DNA from: Xanthobacter autotrophicus
Lineage (GTDB): Bacteria > Pseudomonadota > Alphaproteobacteria > Rhizobiales > Xanthobacteraceae
DNA: 64,000 bases
Strand: one strand, 5' to 3'
NCBI RefSeq assembly: GCF_043194295.1
Contig: NZ_JBAFVK010000007.1
The stretch's first letter is position 1; each line of letters starts with the position of its first letter. The notes below the pieces were generated by a model. It worked only from the letters and a program-made list of their open reading frames with translations. It made no database searches and had not been told where the DNA came from. A program made the position numbers and the translations under genes. Positions 9,435-17,127 of this stretch are shown in pieces.

Positions 9435-9908
9435 CCTCACCCGTGCGGCGACCGTTGACACCGACGGAATGGATGGTGCCAAGCAACCATTTCGCAGCAT
9501 TTGGGATACGCCGCACAAACAGCGGCGCTCATCTCAATGTGATTAAATGACAATTCAAAGACGTTGCGCGTGTTTTCGGAACATGCAACTTGCCTGACAC
9601 GGAGCCGATCTGCCGGGTCCGATCGTCCAAAAGCGCGGACTTTCCTTCAAGACGCTTCACGCGCCCCGCGCGATAGTCGCCGAGAACCGCACCAGCCGGG
9701 GGCGAAACCATGACCGCGACATCGGGAACCCTCCAGCCCCCCGCCGCCGCGCGGCCATGCACGCTCCCCTTGGATTCGGGACCGCCTCCCCCGCCCGGCC
9801 ACCGCGCGGCCCGGCCAGCGGCCGGCGCGCCTGAAGCCCTCTTCGTCAGGGCGGGTTCGCGCGAAGTGGGTACCGGCTCGCGTGAAGAAAACGCGTCAAT
9901 ATAACGCC
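9435..9908. other. Intergenic stretch with a rhizobial-type intergenic motif at its right end
   Basis: No gene is supported in these 474 bases between araC-type (+) and hxlR-type (-), whose 3' ends face each other. At about 9850-9900 lies the pattern GAAGTGGGTACCGG followed by CTCGCGTGAAGAAAACGCG. It resembles a short sequence I recall as widespread between genes in Bradyrhizobium, Rhodopseudomonas and relatives. Its function is unknown; it could be a dispersed repeat or part of a transcription end. The remainder, including A+T-rich bases at 9536-9560, shows nothing further. Confidence 0.35.
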
Positions 9909-10250
9909 CTAGAGCCGAACCTCCGGCACGCCGAAGACCTCGTTGCGGGCCAGGGCGGCGTCCACCGCATGGCCGTCCTGCGTCAACGCATATTCCACGT
10001 GGCGCACCCGGCCTTCGCGTTCGCGCCGCGTCACATAGCCAACGGATTCCAGCTCCTTGAGCCGCGCCGACAGGACCCGCGCGGAGATAGCGCCGGGAAG
10101 CGCCCGGCGCAATTGACCGAACCGCAGCGTCCCGTTGCGCGCGAGCGCGGCAATGATATGGCCCATCCACTCCTGGGCCATGAACTTGAGGAAATGCTCG
10201 GCCTGACACCGCCCGAGGCCGATCTTCTTGGCATCTGTTTCGTCGTCCAT
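9909..10250 (-). CDS. HxlR-family winged-helix regulator
   Basis: The 113-aa protein matches the HxlR/MarR-like DUF24 family: Cys14 near the start, then a winged helix-turn-helix with WMGHIIAALARNGTLRFGQL, ISARVLSARLKELE and the wing YVTRREREGRVRHVEY, ending in the typical LTQDG segment. Family members are dimeric repressors or activators, often responding to electrophiles or oxidants through a cysteine near the N-terminus. It is divergent from the isochorismatase-like gene across a 101-bp gap, suggesting control of that cluster. Start taken as the ATG at 10250 because the family usually begins about 15-20 residues before the first helix. Confidence 0.85.
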   Translation of the reverse strand: MDDETDAKKIGLGRCQAEHFLKFMAQEWMGHIIAALARNGTLRFGQLRRALPGAISARVLSARLKELESVGYVTRREREGRVRHVEYALTQDGHAVDAALARNEVFGVPEVRL

Positions 10251-10351
10251 GGATGAAACCAGTATCTCGAAGGTAACTAATGGCCGCAGCGCCCGTGTGG
10301 CGCTAGCTTCCCGTCCGCTCAGTCCCCACCATCACAGCAGGAGATTTCCCC
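10251..10351. promoter_or_regulatory. Divergent promoter region, hxlR-type / isochorismatase-like
   Basis: This 101-bp gap separates the divergent hxlR-type gene and the hydrolase cluster. It contains an imperfect dyad AGTATC-tcgaa-GGTAACT at about 10269-10286, next to the only A+T-rich bases of the gap (ACTAATGG). HxlR proteins bind short dyads of this kind, so this is a candidate operator; the assignment is inference. Confidence 0.35.
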
Positions 10352-11005
10352 GTGTCAAATGCCGTCGCTGCCCCCGGCGGGATGTTGTTGTCTCCCAACG
10401 ACCACACCCTGATCATGATCGACTTCCAGTCGCAGATGTCGTTCGCGACCAAGTCCATCGACGCCGTGAACCTGCGCAACAACGCCGCCCTCGTCGCCCA
10501 TGCGGCGGCCGGGTTCGGCGTCTCCACCATCCTCACCACGGTGGCGGAGAAGAGCTTCTCCGGCCCCATGTTCTCCGAGATCACCGACGCCTTCCCCAGC
10601 GAGAAGCTGCTCGACCGCACCTCCATGAACACCTGGGAGGATGAGGCCGTCATCGCCAGGGTCAATGCCATCGGCAAGAACCGCATCGTGCTGTCAGGCC
10701 TGTGGACCGGCGTGTGCATCGTCGGCCCGGCGCTGTCGGCCATCGAGCAGGGCTTCGAGGTCTATGTCATCGCCGATGCCTGCGGCGATGTCTCGGACGA
10801 GGCCCACGAGCGCGCCATGCAGCGCATGATCCAGGCCGGCGCCCGGCCCATGACCTCGCTGCAATATCTGCTGGAACTGCAGCGCGACTGGGCCCGCACC
10901 GGCACCTACGACATGACCACCGGCATCGCCAAGAAGTTCGGCGGGGCCTACGGCCTCGGCATCATCTACGCCAAGACCATGTTCGGCGCCTCGGAAGGCC
11001 ACTGA
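10352..11005 (+). CDS. Isochorismatase-like cysteine hydrolase (YcaC type)
   Basis: The 217-aa cysteine hydrolase of the isochorismatase superfamily has catalytic Asp in LIMIDFQ (about 21-27) and nucleophilic Cys in SGLWTGVCIV (about 115-124). Its length and C-terminal tail match the YcaC/octameric hydrolase subgroup. The natural substrate of this group is mostly unknown; amides, N-carbamoyl or nitrile-derived compounds are typical. Translation starts at a GTG (10352), preceded by CAGGAG at 10338-10343. It is the first gene of a run with an alpha/beta hydrolase, XapX protein and amidohydrolase, all downstream of a divergent HxlR regulator, so it probably belongs to a stress- or xenobiotic-induced set. 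Confidence 0.87.
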   Translation: MSNAVAAPGGMLLSPNDHTLIMIDFQSQMSFATKSIDAVNLRNNAALVAHAAAGFGVSTILTTVAEKSFSGPMFSEITDAFPSEKLLDRTSMNTWEDEAVIARVNAIGKNRIVLSGLWTGVCIVGPALSAIEQGFEVYVIADACGDVSDEAHERAMQRMIQAGARPMTSLQYLLELQRDWARTGTYDMTTGIAKKFGGAYGLGIIYAKTMFGASEGH

Positions 11006-11007
11006 AC

Positions 11008-12000
11008 ATGGACCACGCCTCATCGGCCCCCGGCGCCCCGGCCGGCGGCCTGACGCGCCGCACCGCCCTTGAACTTGGCGCCGGCGCGGCGCTCGCGGCT
11101 GCCCTCGGCCTGCCCCTGCCCGCCGCGGCCGCGCCTTCAGATCCGATCAAAGGAGCCACAGCCATGCCTTTCGTCACCACCAAAGACGGCGTCGAGATCT
11201 TCTACAAGGATTGGGGTCCCAAGGACGCCCAGCCCATCGTGTTCCACCACGGCTGGCCGCTGTCGTCGGACGACTGGGACACGCAGATGCTGTTCTTCGT
11301 GCAGCACGGCTACCGCGTGGTGGCCCATGACCGGCGCGGCCACGGCCGCTCCACCCAGGTCAGCGACGGCCACGACATGGACCATTATGCCGCCGACGCC
11401 TTCGCGGTGGTCGAGCACCTCAACCTGAAGAATGCCGTCCATATCGGCCATTCCACCGGCGGCGGCGAGGTGGCGCGCTATGTGGCCAAGCACGGCCAGC
11501 CGGCCGGCCGCGTCGCCAAGGCGGTGCTGGTTTCAGCCGTGCCGCCGCTGATGCTGAAGACCGCCGCCAACCCGGAAGGCCTGCCCATCGAGGTGTTCGA
11601 CGGCTTCCGCAAGGCCACCGCGGACAACCGCGCCCAGTTCTTCCTCGACGTGCCCACCGGCCCCTTCTACGGCTTCAACCGCGAGGGCGCGAAGGTCTCT
11701 CCCGGCGTGATCCAGAACTGGTGGCGGCAGGGCATGATGGGCAGCGCCAAGGCCCATTATGAGGGCATCAAGGCCTTCTCCGAGACCGACCAGACCGAGG
11801 ACCTGAAGACGATCACGGTGCCGACGCTGGTGCTGCATGGCGAGGACGACCAGATCGTGCCCATCGCCGATTCCGCGCTGAAGTCCATCAAGCTGCTGAA
11901 GCACGGCACGCTGAAGACCTATCCGGGCTTCTCGCACGGCATGCTCACCGTCAACCACGACGTGATCAACGCCGACCTGCTCGCCTTCATCAAGGCCTGA
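11008..12000 (+). CDS. Alpha/beta hydrolase (non-heme chloroperoxidase/arylesterase type) with possible Tat leader
   Basis: The 330-aa hydrolase has oxyanion-hole HHGWPLSSDDW, nucleophile elbow GHSTGG, acid in HGEDDQIVPI and catalytic His in GFSHGM, the complete triad of the esterase/perhydrolase family. The ATG at 11008 starts 2 bases after the upstream stop and adds a leader with a TRRTALEL twin-arginine-like motif, a hydrophobic stretch and an AAAA cleavage zone. A second start at 11164 (MPFVTTKDGVEIFY) has a very strong ribosome-binding site, AAAGGAG at 11149-11155, and matches the usual N-terminus of cytosolic relatives. Both forms may be made. The family hydrolyses esters or forms peracids; substrate unknown. 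Confidence 0.87.
   Translation: MDHASSAPGAPAGGLTRRTALELGAGAALAAALGLPLPAAAAPSDPIKGATAMPFVTTKDGVEIFYKDWGPKDAQPIVFHHGWPLSSDDWDTQMLFFVQHGYRVVAHDRRGHGRSTQVSDGHDMDHYAADAFAVVEHLNLKNAVHIGHSTGGGEVARYVAKHGQPAGRVAKAVLVSAVPPLMLKTAANPEGLPIEVFDGFRKATADNRAQFFLDVPTGPFYGFNREGAKVSPGVIQNWWRQGMMGSAKAHYEGIKAFSETDQTEDLKTITVPTLVLHGEDDQIVPIADSALKSIKLLKHGTLKTYPGFSHGMLTVNHDVINADLLAFIKA
11149..11155 (+). promoter_or_regulatory. Strong internal ribosome-binding site in the alpha/beta hydrolase gene
   Basis: AAAGGAG lies 8 bases before an in-frame ATG at 11164, inside the predicted leader-coding region. It would yield a 278-aa form lacking the twin-arginine-like leader. Confidence 0.6.
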
Positions 12001-12051
12001 CCCCGACGGCGCCGGCCCGGCCGGCGCCGTCCCATCCAGGGCGCACATGGC

Positions 12052-12360
12052 ATGAAGCTTTATCTCGCCTCGCTGGGCGCCGGCCTTCTGGTCGGCATCG
12101 TCTACAGCCTCATCAACGTGCGCTCGCCGGCGCCGCCGGTGGTGGCGCTGGTGGGGCTGCTGGGCATCCTCATCGGCGAGCAGATCGTTCCCGTGGCGCG
12201 CCACCTGATCGCCGGCGACAGCCTGCGCACCGCCATCGGCCTCGCCGACTGCTCCGACCATGTGCTCGGCCAGTTGCCCGGCCGGCAGAGCGCGGCAGTG
12301 GAGCCGCCGCAAGACACCCCCCTCAGAGACACGCCGCCCCGCACCCCTCCCGGAACCTGA
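12052..12360 (+). CDS. XapX-domain small membrane protein
   Basis: The 102-aa protein has two hydrophobic segments (about 2-22 and 28-46), with the XapX-type signature around NVRSPAPPVVALVGLLGILIG, then a polar Pro-rich tail. XapX (DUF1427) proteins are small membrane proteins of unknown function often found beside hydrolase or xenobiotic genes. It sits between the alpha/beta hydrolase and the amidohydrolase on the same strand, 51 and 13 bases away, so it is probably translated from the same message. No catalytic motif is visible. Confidence 0.8.
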   Translation: MKLYLASLGAGLLVGIVYSLINVRSPAPPVVALVGLLGILIGEQIVPVARHLIAGDSLRTAIGLADCSDHVLGQLPGRQSAAVEPPQDTPLRDTPPRTPPGT

Positions 12361-12373
12361 GCGGAGCAGCGCC

Positions 12374-14338
12374 ATGGCCGACCAGAAGACCCCCGATCGC
12401 CGCCAGTTCATCGCCGCCGCGGGGCTCATGGCCGCCGCCGGCCTTGTCCCCACCTCCCCGAAGGCGCAGACCATGAGCGAGACCGCCGACCTCATCCTCT
12501 TCAACGGCAAGGTCACCACCCTCGACCGCACCAACCCGCAGGCCGAGGCGGTGGCGGTTAAGGACGGGCGCATCCTGTTCGCGGGCGCCACCTTCGACGC
12601 CATGCGCCACGCCGGGACCACCACCAAGATCATCGACGTGGGTGGCCGGCGGATCATTCCCGGCCTCATCGACAGCCACATGCACATCATCCGCGGCGGG
12701 CTGAACTACAATATGGAACTGCGCTGGGACGGGGTGCGCTCCCTCGACCACGCCATGGAGATGCTGCGCAAACAGGTGGCCGTGACCCCGCCGCCGCAAT
12801 GGGTGCGGGTGGTGGGCGGCTTCACCGAGCACCAGTTCGCCGAAAAGCGCCTGCCCACGCTGGAGGAACTGAACGCCGCCGCGCCCGACACACCGGTGTT
12901 CATCCTTCACCTCTATGACCGCGCCTTGCTCAATGCCGCCGCGCTGCGCGTGGTGGGCTACACCAAGGACACGCCCAACCCGCCCGGCGGCGAGATCGTG
13001 CGCGATGCGGCCGGCAATCCCACCGGCCTGCTCTTGGCCCAGCCCAACGCCACCATCCTCTATTCGACGCTGGCCAAGGGCCCCAAGCTGCCGGCCGAAT
13101 ACCAGAAGAATTCCACCCGCCATTTCATGCGCGAGGTGAACCGGCTGGGCGTCACCAGCGTCATCGACGCCGGCGGCGGCTTCCAGAACTATCCGGACGA
13201 TTATGCGGTGATCGAGGAGTTGCACCGGGACGGCCAGCTTTCCGTGCGCATCGCCTACAATCTCTTCACCCAGAAGCCGAAGCAGGAGCTGGCGGATTTC
13301 TCCGGCTGGTCGAAGCAGGTGAAGCCCGGCCAGGGCGACGACCTCTACCGGAACAACGGCGCCGGCGAGATGCTGGTCTATTCCGCCGCCGACTTCGAGG
13401 ACTTCCAGGTGGCCCGGCCGGACATGCCGCCCAACATGGAGGGCGACCTCGAACCGGTCATCCGCCTGCTCGCGGAGAACCGCTGGCCGTGGCGGCTGCA
13501 TGCCACCTATGACGAGACCATCTCGCGCGCCCTCGACGTGTTCGAGAAGGTCAACAAGGACGTGCCGCTCAAGGGCCTCAACTGGTTCTTCGACCACGCC
13601 GAGACCATCACCGACCGCAACATCGACCGCATCGCGGCGCTGGGGGGCGGCATCGCCGTGCAGCATCGCATGGCGTTCCAGGGCGAATATTTCGTGGAGC
13701 GCTACGGGGCCGGCAAGGCGGAGCGCTCCCCGCCCATCCGCCGCATGCTGGACGCCGGCATTCCCGTGGGCGCCGGCACCGATGCCACCCGCGTCGCCTC
13801 CTACAATCCCTGGGTGTCCCTGTCCTGGCTGGTGACGGGCAAGACCTTGGGCGGCCTCGCCCTCTACCCGCCGTCCAACCTGCTCGACCGCGAGAGCGCG
13901 CTCAGGCTGTGGACCGAGGCCAATACCTGGTTCTCGTCCGAGCCCGACAAGAAGGGGCAGGTGAAGGCGGGACAGCTCGCCGACCTCGCGGTGCTCTCGG
14001 ACGATTATTTCTCCGTGTCCGAGGACAAGATCCAGGACATCACCAGCGTGCTCACGCTTCTGGGCGGCACGCCGGTCCATGGCGACGGCGACTTCAGGAC
14101 CCTCGCCCCGGACCTGCCGCCGCCCATGCCCGACTGGTCGCCGGTGCGCACCTTCGGCGGCTATCAGAAGCGGGCGGAAACCGGCGAGCGCAAATACGCC
14201 TTCGCCGCCGCCTGCGGCTGCGCCACCGCGTGCGGCGTCCACGGCCACGCCCACGCCAGCGCGCTGGCGGCCAGCGTGCCCGCCGCCGACGAACGCTCCT
14301 TCTGGGGCGCGCTGGGCTGCGCCTGCTGGGCGTTCTGA
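12374..14338 (+). CDS. Tat-exported amidohydrolase (YtcJ-like) with Cys/His-rich tail
   Basis: Metal-dependent amidohydrolase of the YtcJ / Amidohydro_3 family, 654 aa. The N-terminus PDRRQFIAAAGLMAAAGLV is a twin-arginine signal, so the folded enzyme is expected in the periplasm. The metal-binding start LIDSHMHI (about 98-105) and the later motif AGTDATR fit the family. The last 45 residues carry an unusual tail with ACGCATACGVHGHAHA and end in LGCACWAF, about six cysteines and three histidines. The tail looks like a metal- or disulfide-binding appendage rather than part of the barrel. Start chosen at the ATG at 12374, preceded by GGAGCAG. Substrate unknown. Confidence 0.88.
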   Translation: MADQKTPDRRQFIAAAGLMAAAGLVPTSPKAQTMSETADLILFNGKVTTLDRTNPQAEAVAVKDGRILFAGATFDAMRHAGTTTKIIDVGGRRIIPGLIDSHMHIIRGGLNYNMELRWDGVRSLDHAMEMLRKQVAVTPPPQWVRVVGGFTEHQFAEKRLPTLEELNAAAPDTPVFILHLYDRALLNAAALRVVGYTKDTPNPPGGEIVRDAAGNPTGLLLAQPNATILYSTLAKGPKLPAEYQKNSTRHFMREVNRLGVTSVIDAGGGFQNYPDDYAVIEELHRDGQLSVRIAYNLFTQKPKQELADFSGWSKQVKPGQGDDLYRNNGAGEMLVYSAADFEDFQVARPDMPPNMEGDLEPVIRLLAENRWPWRLHATYDETISRALDVFEKVNKDVPLKGLNWFFDHAETITDRNIDRIAALGGGIAVQHRMAFQGEYFVERYGAGKAERSPPIRRMLDAGIPVGAGTDATRVASYNPWVSLSWLVTGKTLGGLALYPPSNLLDRESALRLWTEANTWFSSEPDKKGQVKAGQLADLAVLSDDYFSVSEDKIQDITSVLTLLGGTPVHGDGDFRTLAPDLPPPMPDWSPVRTFGGYQKRAETGERKYAFAAACGCATACGVHGHAHASALAASVPAADERSFWGALGCACWAF

Positions 14339-14766
14339 TGGGGAGGGGGCAACGCCTTGAGACGATGGAGCACCGTCGCCGTCCGGCTTGACCGGACGGC
14401 CCATGGCCCGGCCGGGAACGCGCCTCCGGGACAAGGGGAGAGATGGGCCCTCCGGTCAAGCCGGAGGGCGACGATGGTGAGAAGCGGCCCCCTCTCCCGC
14501 ACCGAAGCCGGATGCTTCCGGCTTCGGCTCTCGGAGAACCGAACTCGGCAACAGCCGAGTTCGGGCGGGGGAGGGTTGGGGAGGGCGCAGGCCCTTTGCG
14601 CAAACGCTCACACCGGGTGGAGAAACCGCAGCCCCCACCCTGCCCTCCCCCGCAAGCGGGAGAGGGTTCGCACCGGACCTGGCCGCCAAGGCCACCATCG
14701 CCCCCGTCACCCAAGCCAATGCCCACGCCGCTCGACCCGCTTCAAACCTTCGGAACCACACCGCCC
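14339..14766. repeat. Nest of intergenic inverted repeats
   Basis: This 428-bp gap holds several repeat elements and no supported gene. (1) Two inverted copies of a roughly 35-nt element built round TCCGGCTTGACCGGA, at about 14371-14405 and, reversed, 14442-14478. (2) A compound stem: CCCTCTCCCGC at 14490-14500 pairs with the G-rich block at about 14566-14577 and encloses two hairpins, CGAAGCCGG/CCGGCTTCG (about 14503-14526) and CGAACTCGGC/GCCGAGTTCG (about 14540-14564). (3) A 24-nt palindromic repeat at 14643-14666 that recurs twice near 31.2-31.3 kb. The structure resembles REP/BIME-like elements. Confidence 0.75.
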
Positions 14767-15231
14767 ATGGCTGAAAGCGCAAGCAACGCCCCCCTCACCG
14801 CCCTCGCCCGGCGCCTGATATCGCCGGCGCCGGTGCGGTTTCTCGCGCTGCTCGCCGTGTGCGGGGCCTATATCCAGGGCGGCCTTACCAAGGCGCTGGA
14901 CTTCAACGGCGCGCTGGCGGAGATGACCCATTTCGGGCTCACCCCGCAGGCGCCCTTCGCCGTAGCGGTGATCGTGCTGGAGCTGGGCGCCTCCGCCCTG
15001 ATCCTCAGCGGCCGGCTGCGCTGGCTGGGGGCGCTGGGGCTGGCGGGCTTCACGGTGCTGGCCGCCTTCCTCGCCAACCGCTTCTGGGCCATGGCGCCCC
15101 CCGAGAGCACCATGGCCGCCAACGCCTTCTTCGAGCATCTGGGCCTTGCCGGCGCCTTCGTGCTGGTGGCGTGGTACGATCTTGTCCACGGCGCCTCCAC
15201 CGGGACCAGCCTGCACGGGAGAGACCTGTGA
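14767..15231 (+). CDS. DoxX-family membrane protein
   Basis: The 154-aa protein has four predicted membrane segments (about 22-40, 58-80, 85-105 and 127-148) and the DoxX pattern YIQGGLTKALDF near the first helix and LELGASALILSGR in the second. DoxX-like proteins are poorly understood membrane proteins associated with oxidative stress or quinone-linked redox. The ATG at 14767 is taken as start because the frame upstream runs through the repeat region and is not protein-like. The stop overlaps the GTG start of the following MFS gene by 4 bases, indicating translational coupling. Confidence 0.82.
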   Translation: MAESASNAPLTALARRLISPAPVRFLALLAVCGAYIQGGLTKALDFNGALAEMTHFGLTPQAPFAVAVIVLELGASALILSGRLRWLGALGLAGFTVLAAFLANRFWAMAPPESTMAANAFFEHLGLAGAFVLVAWYDLVHGASTGTSLHGRDL

Positions 15232-16892
15232 GCGACCACACCCACGGCGCGACATCTTCCGCCCCTCCGGCTGCGCCCGCCTCCCCGCCCCCGGCAGCCG
15301 GCGGCGCCTTCGCGCCGCTGCGGCGACCGGTGTTCGCCGTGCTGTGGGGCGCCACCGTGCTGGGCAATACCGGCAGCTTCATGCGCGACGTGGCCAGCGC
15401 CTGGATCGTCACCGATTTGTCCGCCTCCCCGGCGGCGGTGGGCATGGTGCAGGCCGCCGCCATGCTGCCGGTGTTCCTGCTCGCCATTCCCGCCGGCGTG
15501 CTCTCCGACATCCTCGACCGCCGCCGCTTCCTGATCGGCATCCAGATCGCCCTCGGGCTGGTGAGCGCGGCGCTGATGCTGCTGTCCATGAGCGGGCTGA
15601 TGACCGTGTCGTCGCTGGTGGCGCTCACCTTCCTCGGCGGCGTGGGCGCCGCGCTGATGGCGCCCACCTGGCAATCCATCGTGCCCGAATTGGTGCCGCG
15701 TCCCGAGCTGAAGAGCGCGGTGGCATTGAACTCGCTGGGCATCAACATCGCCCGCTCCATCGGCCCGGCGGTGGGCGGCCTGTTGCTCGCCTCCTTCGGC
15801 GCGGCGGTGACTTATGGCGCGGACGTGGCGAGCTACGTGCTCGTCATCGCTGCCCTGTGGTGGTGGCGGCGGGACGCGGGCGCACAGGACGAATTGTCCG
15901 AGCGCTTCACCGGCGCCTTCCGCGCCGGCCTGCGCTATGCCCGCGCCAGCCGCGAGCTGCACGTGGTGCTGCTGCGGGCGGTGTTCTTCTTCTTCTTCGC
16001 CAGCGCGGTGTGGGCGCTGCTGCCGCTGGTGGCGCGGGAGCTGCTGAAGGGCGACGCCGCCTATTACGGCGTGCTGCTGGGCTCGGTAGGGGCCGGGGCC
16101 ATCGCAGGCGCCCTGCTGCTGCCGCGCCTGCGGGCCTTCGCCACCGCCGACGGGCTGGTGCTCGGCGCCGCCTTCGTCACCGCCGCCGCCACGGCGAGCC
16201 TTGCCTTCGCCCCGCCGCGCTGGCTCGCCCTGGTGGTGCTGCTGGCCATGGGCGGGGCGTGGATCATCGCGCTGACCACCCTCAACGCCACCGCCCAGTC
16301 GATCCTGCCCAACTGGGTGCGCGGGCGGGCGCTGGCGGTCTATCTCACCGCCTTCAACGGCGCCATGGCCTGCGGAAGCATCACCTGGGGCCTGGTGGCG
16401 CAGCAGATCGGGCTGGCGGCGGCGCTGCTGGTGGCCGGCGCGGGCCTCGTGGTGGCCGGGCTCATCCTCCACCGGGTGAAGCTGCCGGCGGGGGAGGCCG
16501 ACCTCACCCCCGCCATGCACTGGCCCGAGCCCCTGCTCGCCGCCCCGGTGGAGAATGACCGCGGCCCGGTGCTGATCCTCATTGAATATCGCATCGCGCC
16601 GGAGGACCGCCCGGCCTTCCTCGAGGCCCTCTACCTTCTCTCCGCCGCCCGCCGCCGCGACGGCGCCTATAATTGGGGGGTCACCGAGGATGCCGCCGAC
16701 CCGTCGCTGATGGTGGAGTGGTTCATGGTGGACTCCTGGGCCGAGCACCTGCGCCAGCATCGCCGAGTCTCCCACGCCGATGCCGACGTGCAGGCCGGCG
16801 TGCTGAAATTCCACCGGGGCGACGCCCCGCCCCATGCCCGCCACCTGATCGGGGCCGAGCGTCCCGGCCGGGGTCCGGGCGGGGTGGCCTGA
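15228..16892 (+). CDS. MFS_3-type exporter with C-terminal ABM-like domain
   Basis: The 554-aa protein is a major facilitator of the MFS_3 (enterobactin-exporter-like) family with about 12 membrane helices over residues 30-425. These include LGNTGSFMRDVASAWIV in helix 1 and the loop between helices 2 and 3 with SDILDRRRFL. The remaining C-terminal part (about 440-545) is a soluble dimeric alpha/beta barrel like that of ABM domains (FLEALYLLSAARRRDGAYNWGV and MVEWFMVDSWAEHLRQH), a known feature of this subfamily. Start is GTG 15228, overlapping the DoxX stop. Probably exports a small organic compound; the substrate is not predictable. Confidence 0.87.
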   Translation: MSDHTHGATSSAPPAAPASPPPAAGGAFAPLRRPVFAVLWGATVLGNTGSFMRDVASAWIVTDLSASPAAVGMVQAAAMLPVFLLAIPAGVLSDILDRRRFLIGIQIALGLVSAALMLLSMSGLMTVSSLVALTFLGGVGAALMAPTWQSIVPELVPRPELKSAVALNSLGINIARSIGPAVGGLLLASFGAAVTYGADVASYVLVIAALWWWRRDAGAQDELSERFTGAFRAGLRYARASRELHVVLLRAVFFFFFASAVWALLPLVARELLKGDAAYYGVLLGSVGAGAIAGALLLPRLRAFATADGLVLGAAFVTAAATASLAFAPPRWLALVVLLAMGGAWIIALTTLNATAQSILPNWVRGRALAVYLTAFNGAMACGSITWGLVAQQIGLAAALLVAGAGLVVAGLILHRVKLPAGEADLTPAMHWPEPLLAAPVENDRGPVLILIEYRIAPEDRPAFLEALYLLSAARRRDGAYNWGVTEDAADPSLMVEWFMVDSWAEHLRQHRRVSHADADVQAGVLKFHRGDAPPHARHLIGAERPGRGPGGVA

Positions 16893-17095
16893 GGGACGCC
16901 GGGCATGGAGTCCGGCGCCCTCACCTCATTACTAAAATACCACCAAACCGAGATCGCGCCGAAGTCCGGACTTTCGCCGGGAGTTCGGCGGGAATCGGGT
17001 GCCGATGGTGGTGAACCTCATGAACCCGGCGCGCGCCTCGAAGGGCTGAGCCGCGGGCCATTGGCCAAGCCCGCGCGGCGCTTGAGCGGACCCAC

Positions 17096-17122
17096 TCGGC
17101 ATCGGTCGAAGACCGGTGCCGA
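17096..17122 (-). terminator. Hairpin downstream of the ABC transporter operon
   Basis: A 12-bp stem (17096-17107 with 17111-17122, one wobble pair, 3-base loop) begins 5 bases after the ATPase stop codon on the minus strand. No T-run follows, so this may be a 3'-stabilising stem or a Rho-dependent end rather than a classical terminator. Confidence 0.4.
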
Positions 17123-17127
17123 TGGTC

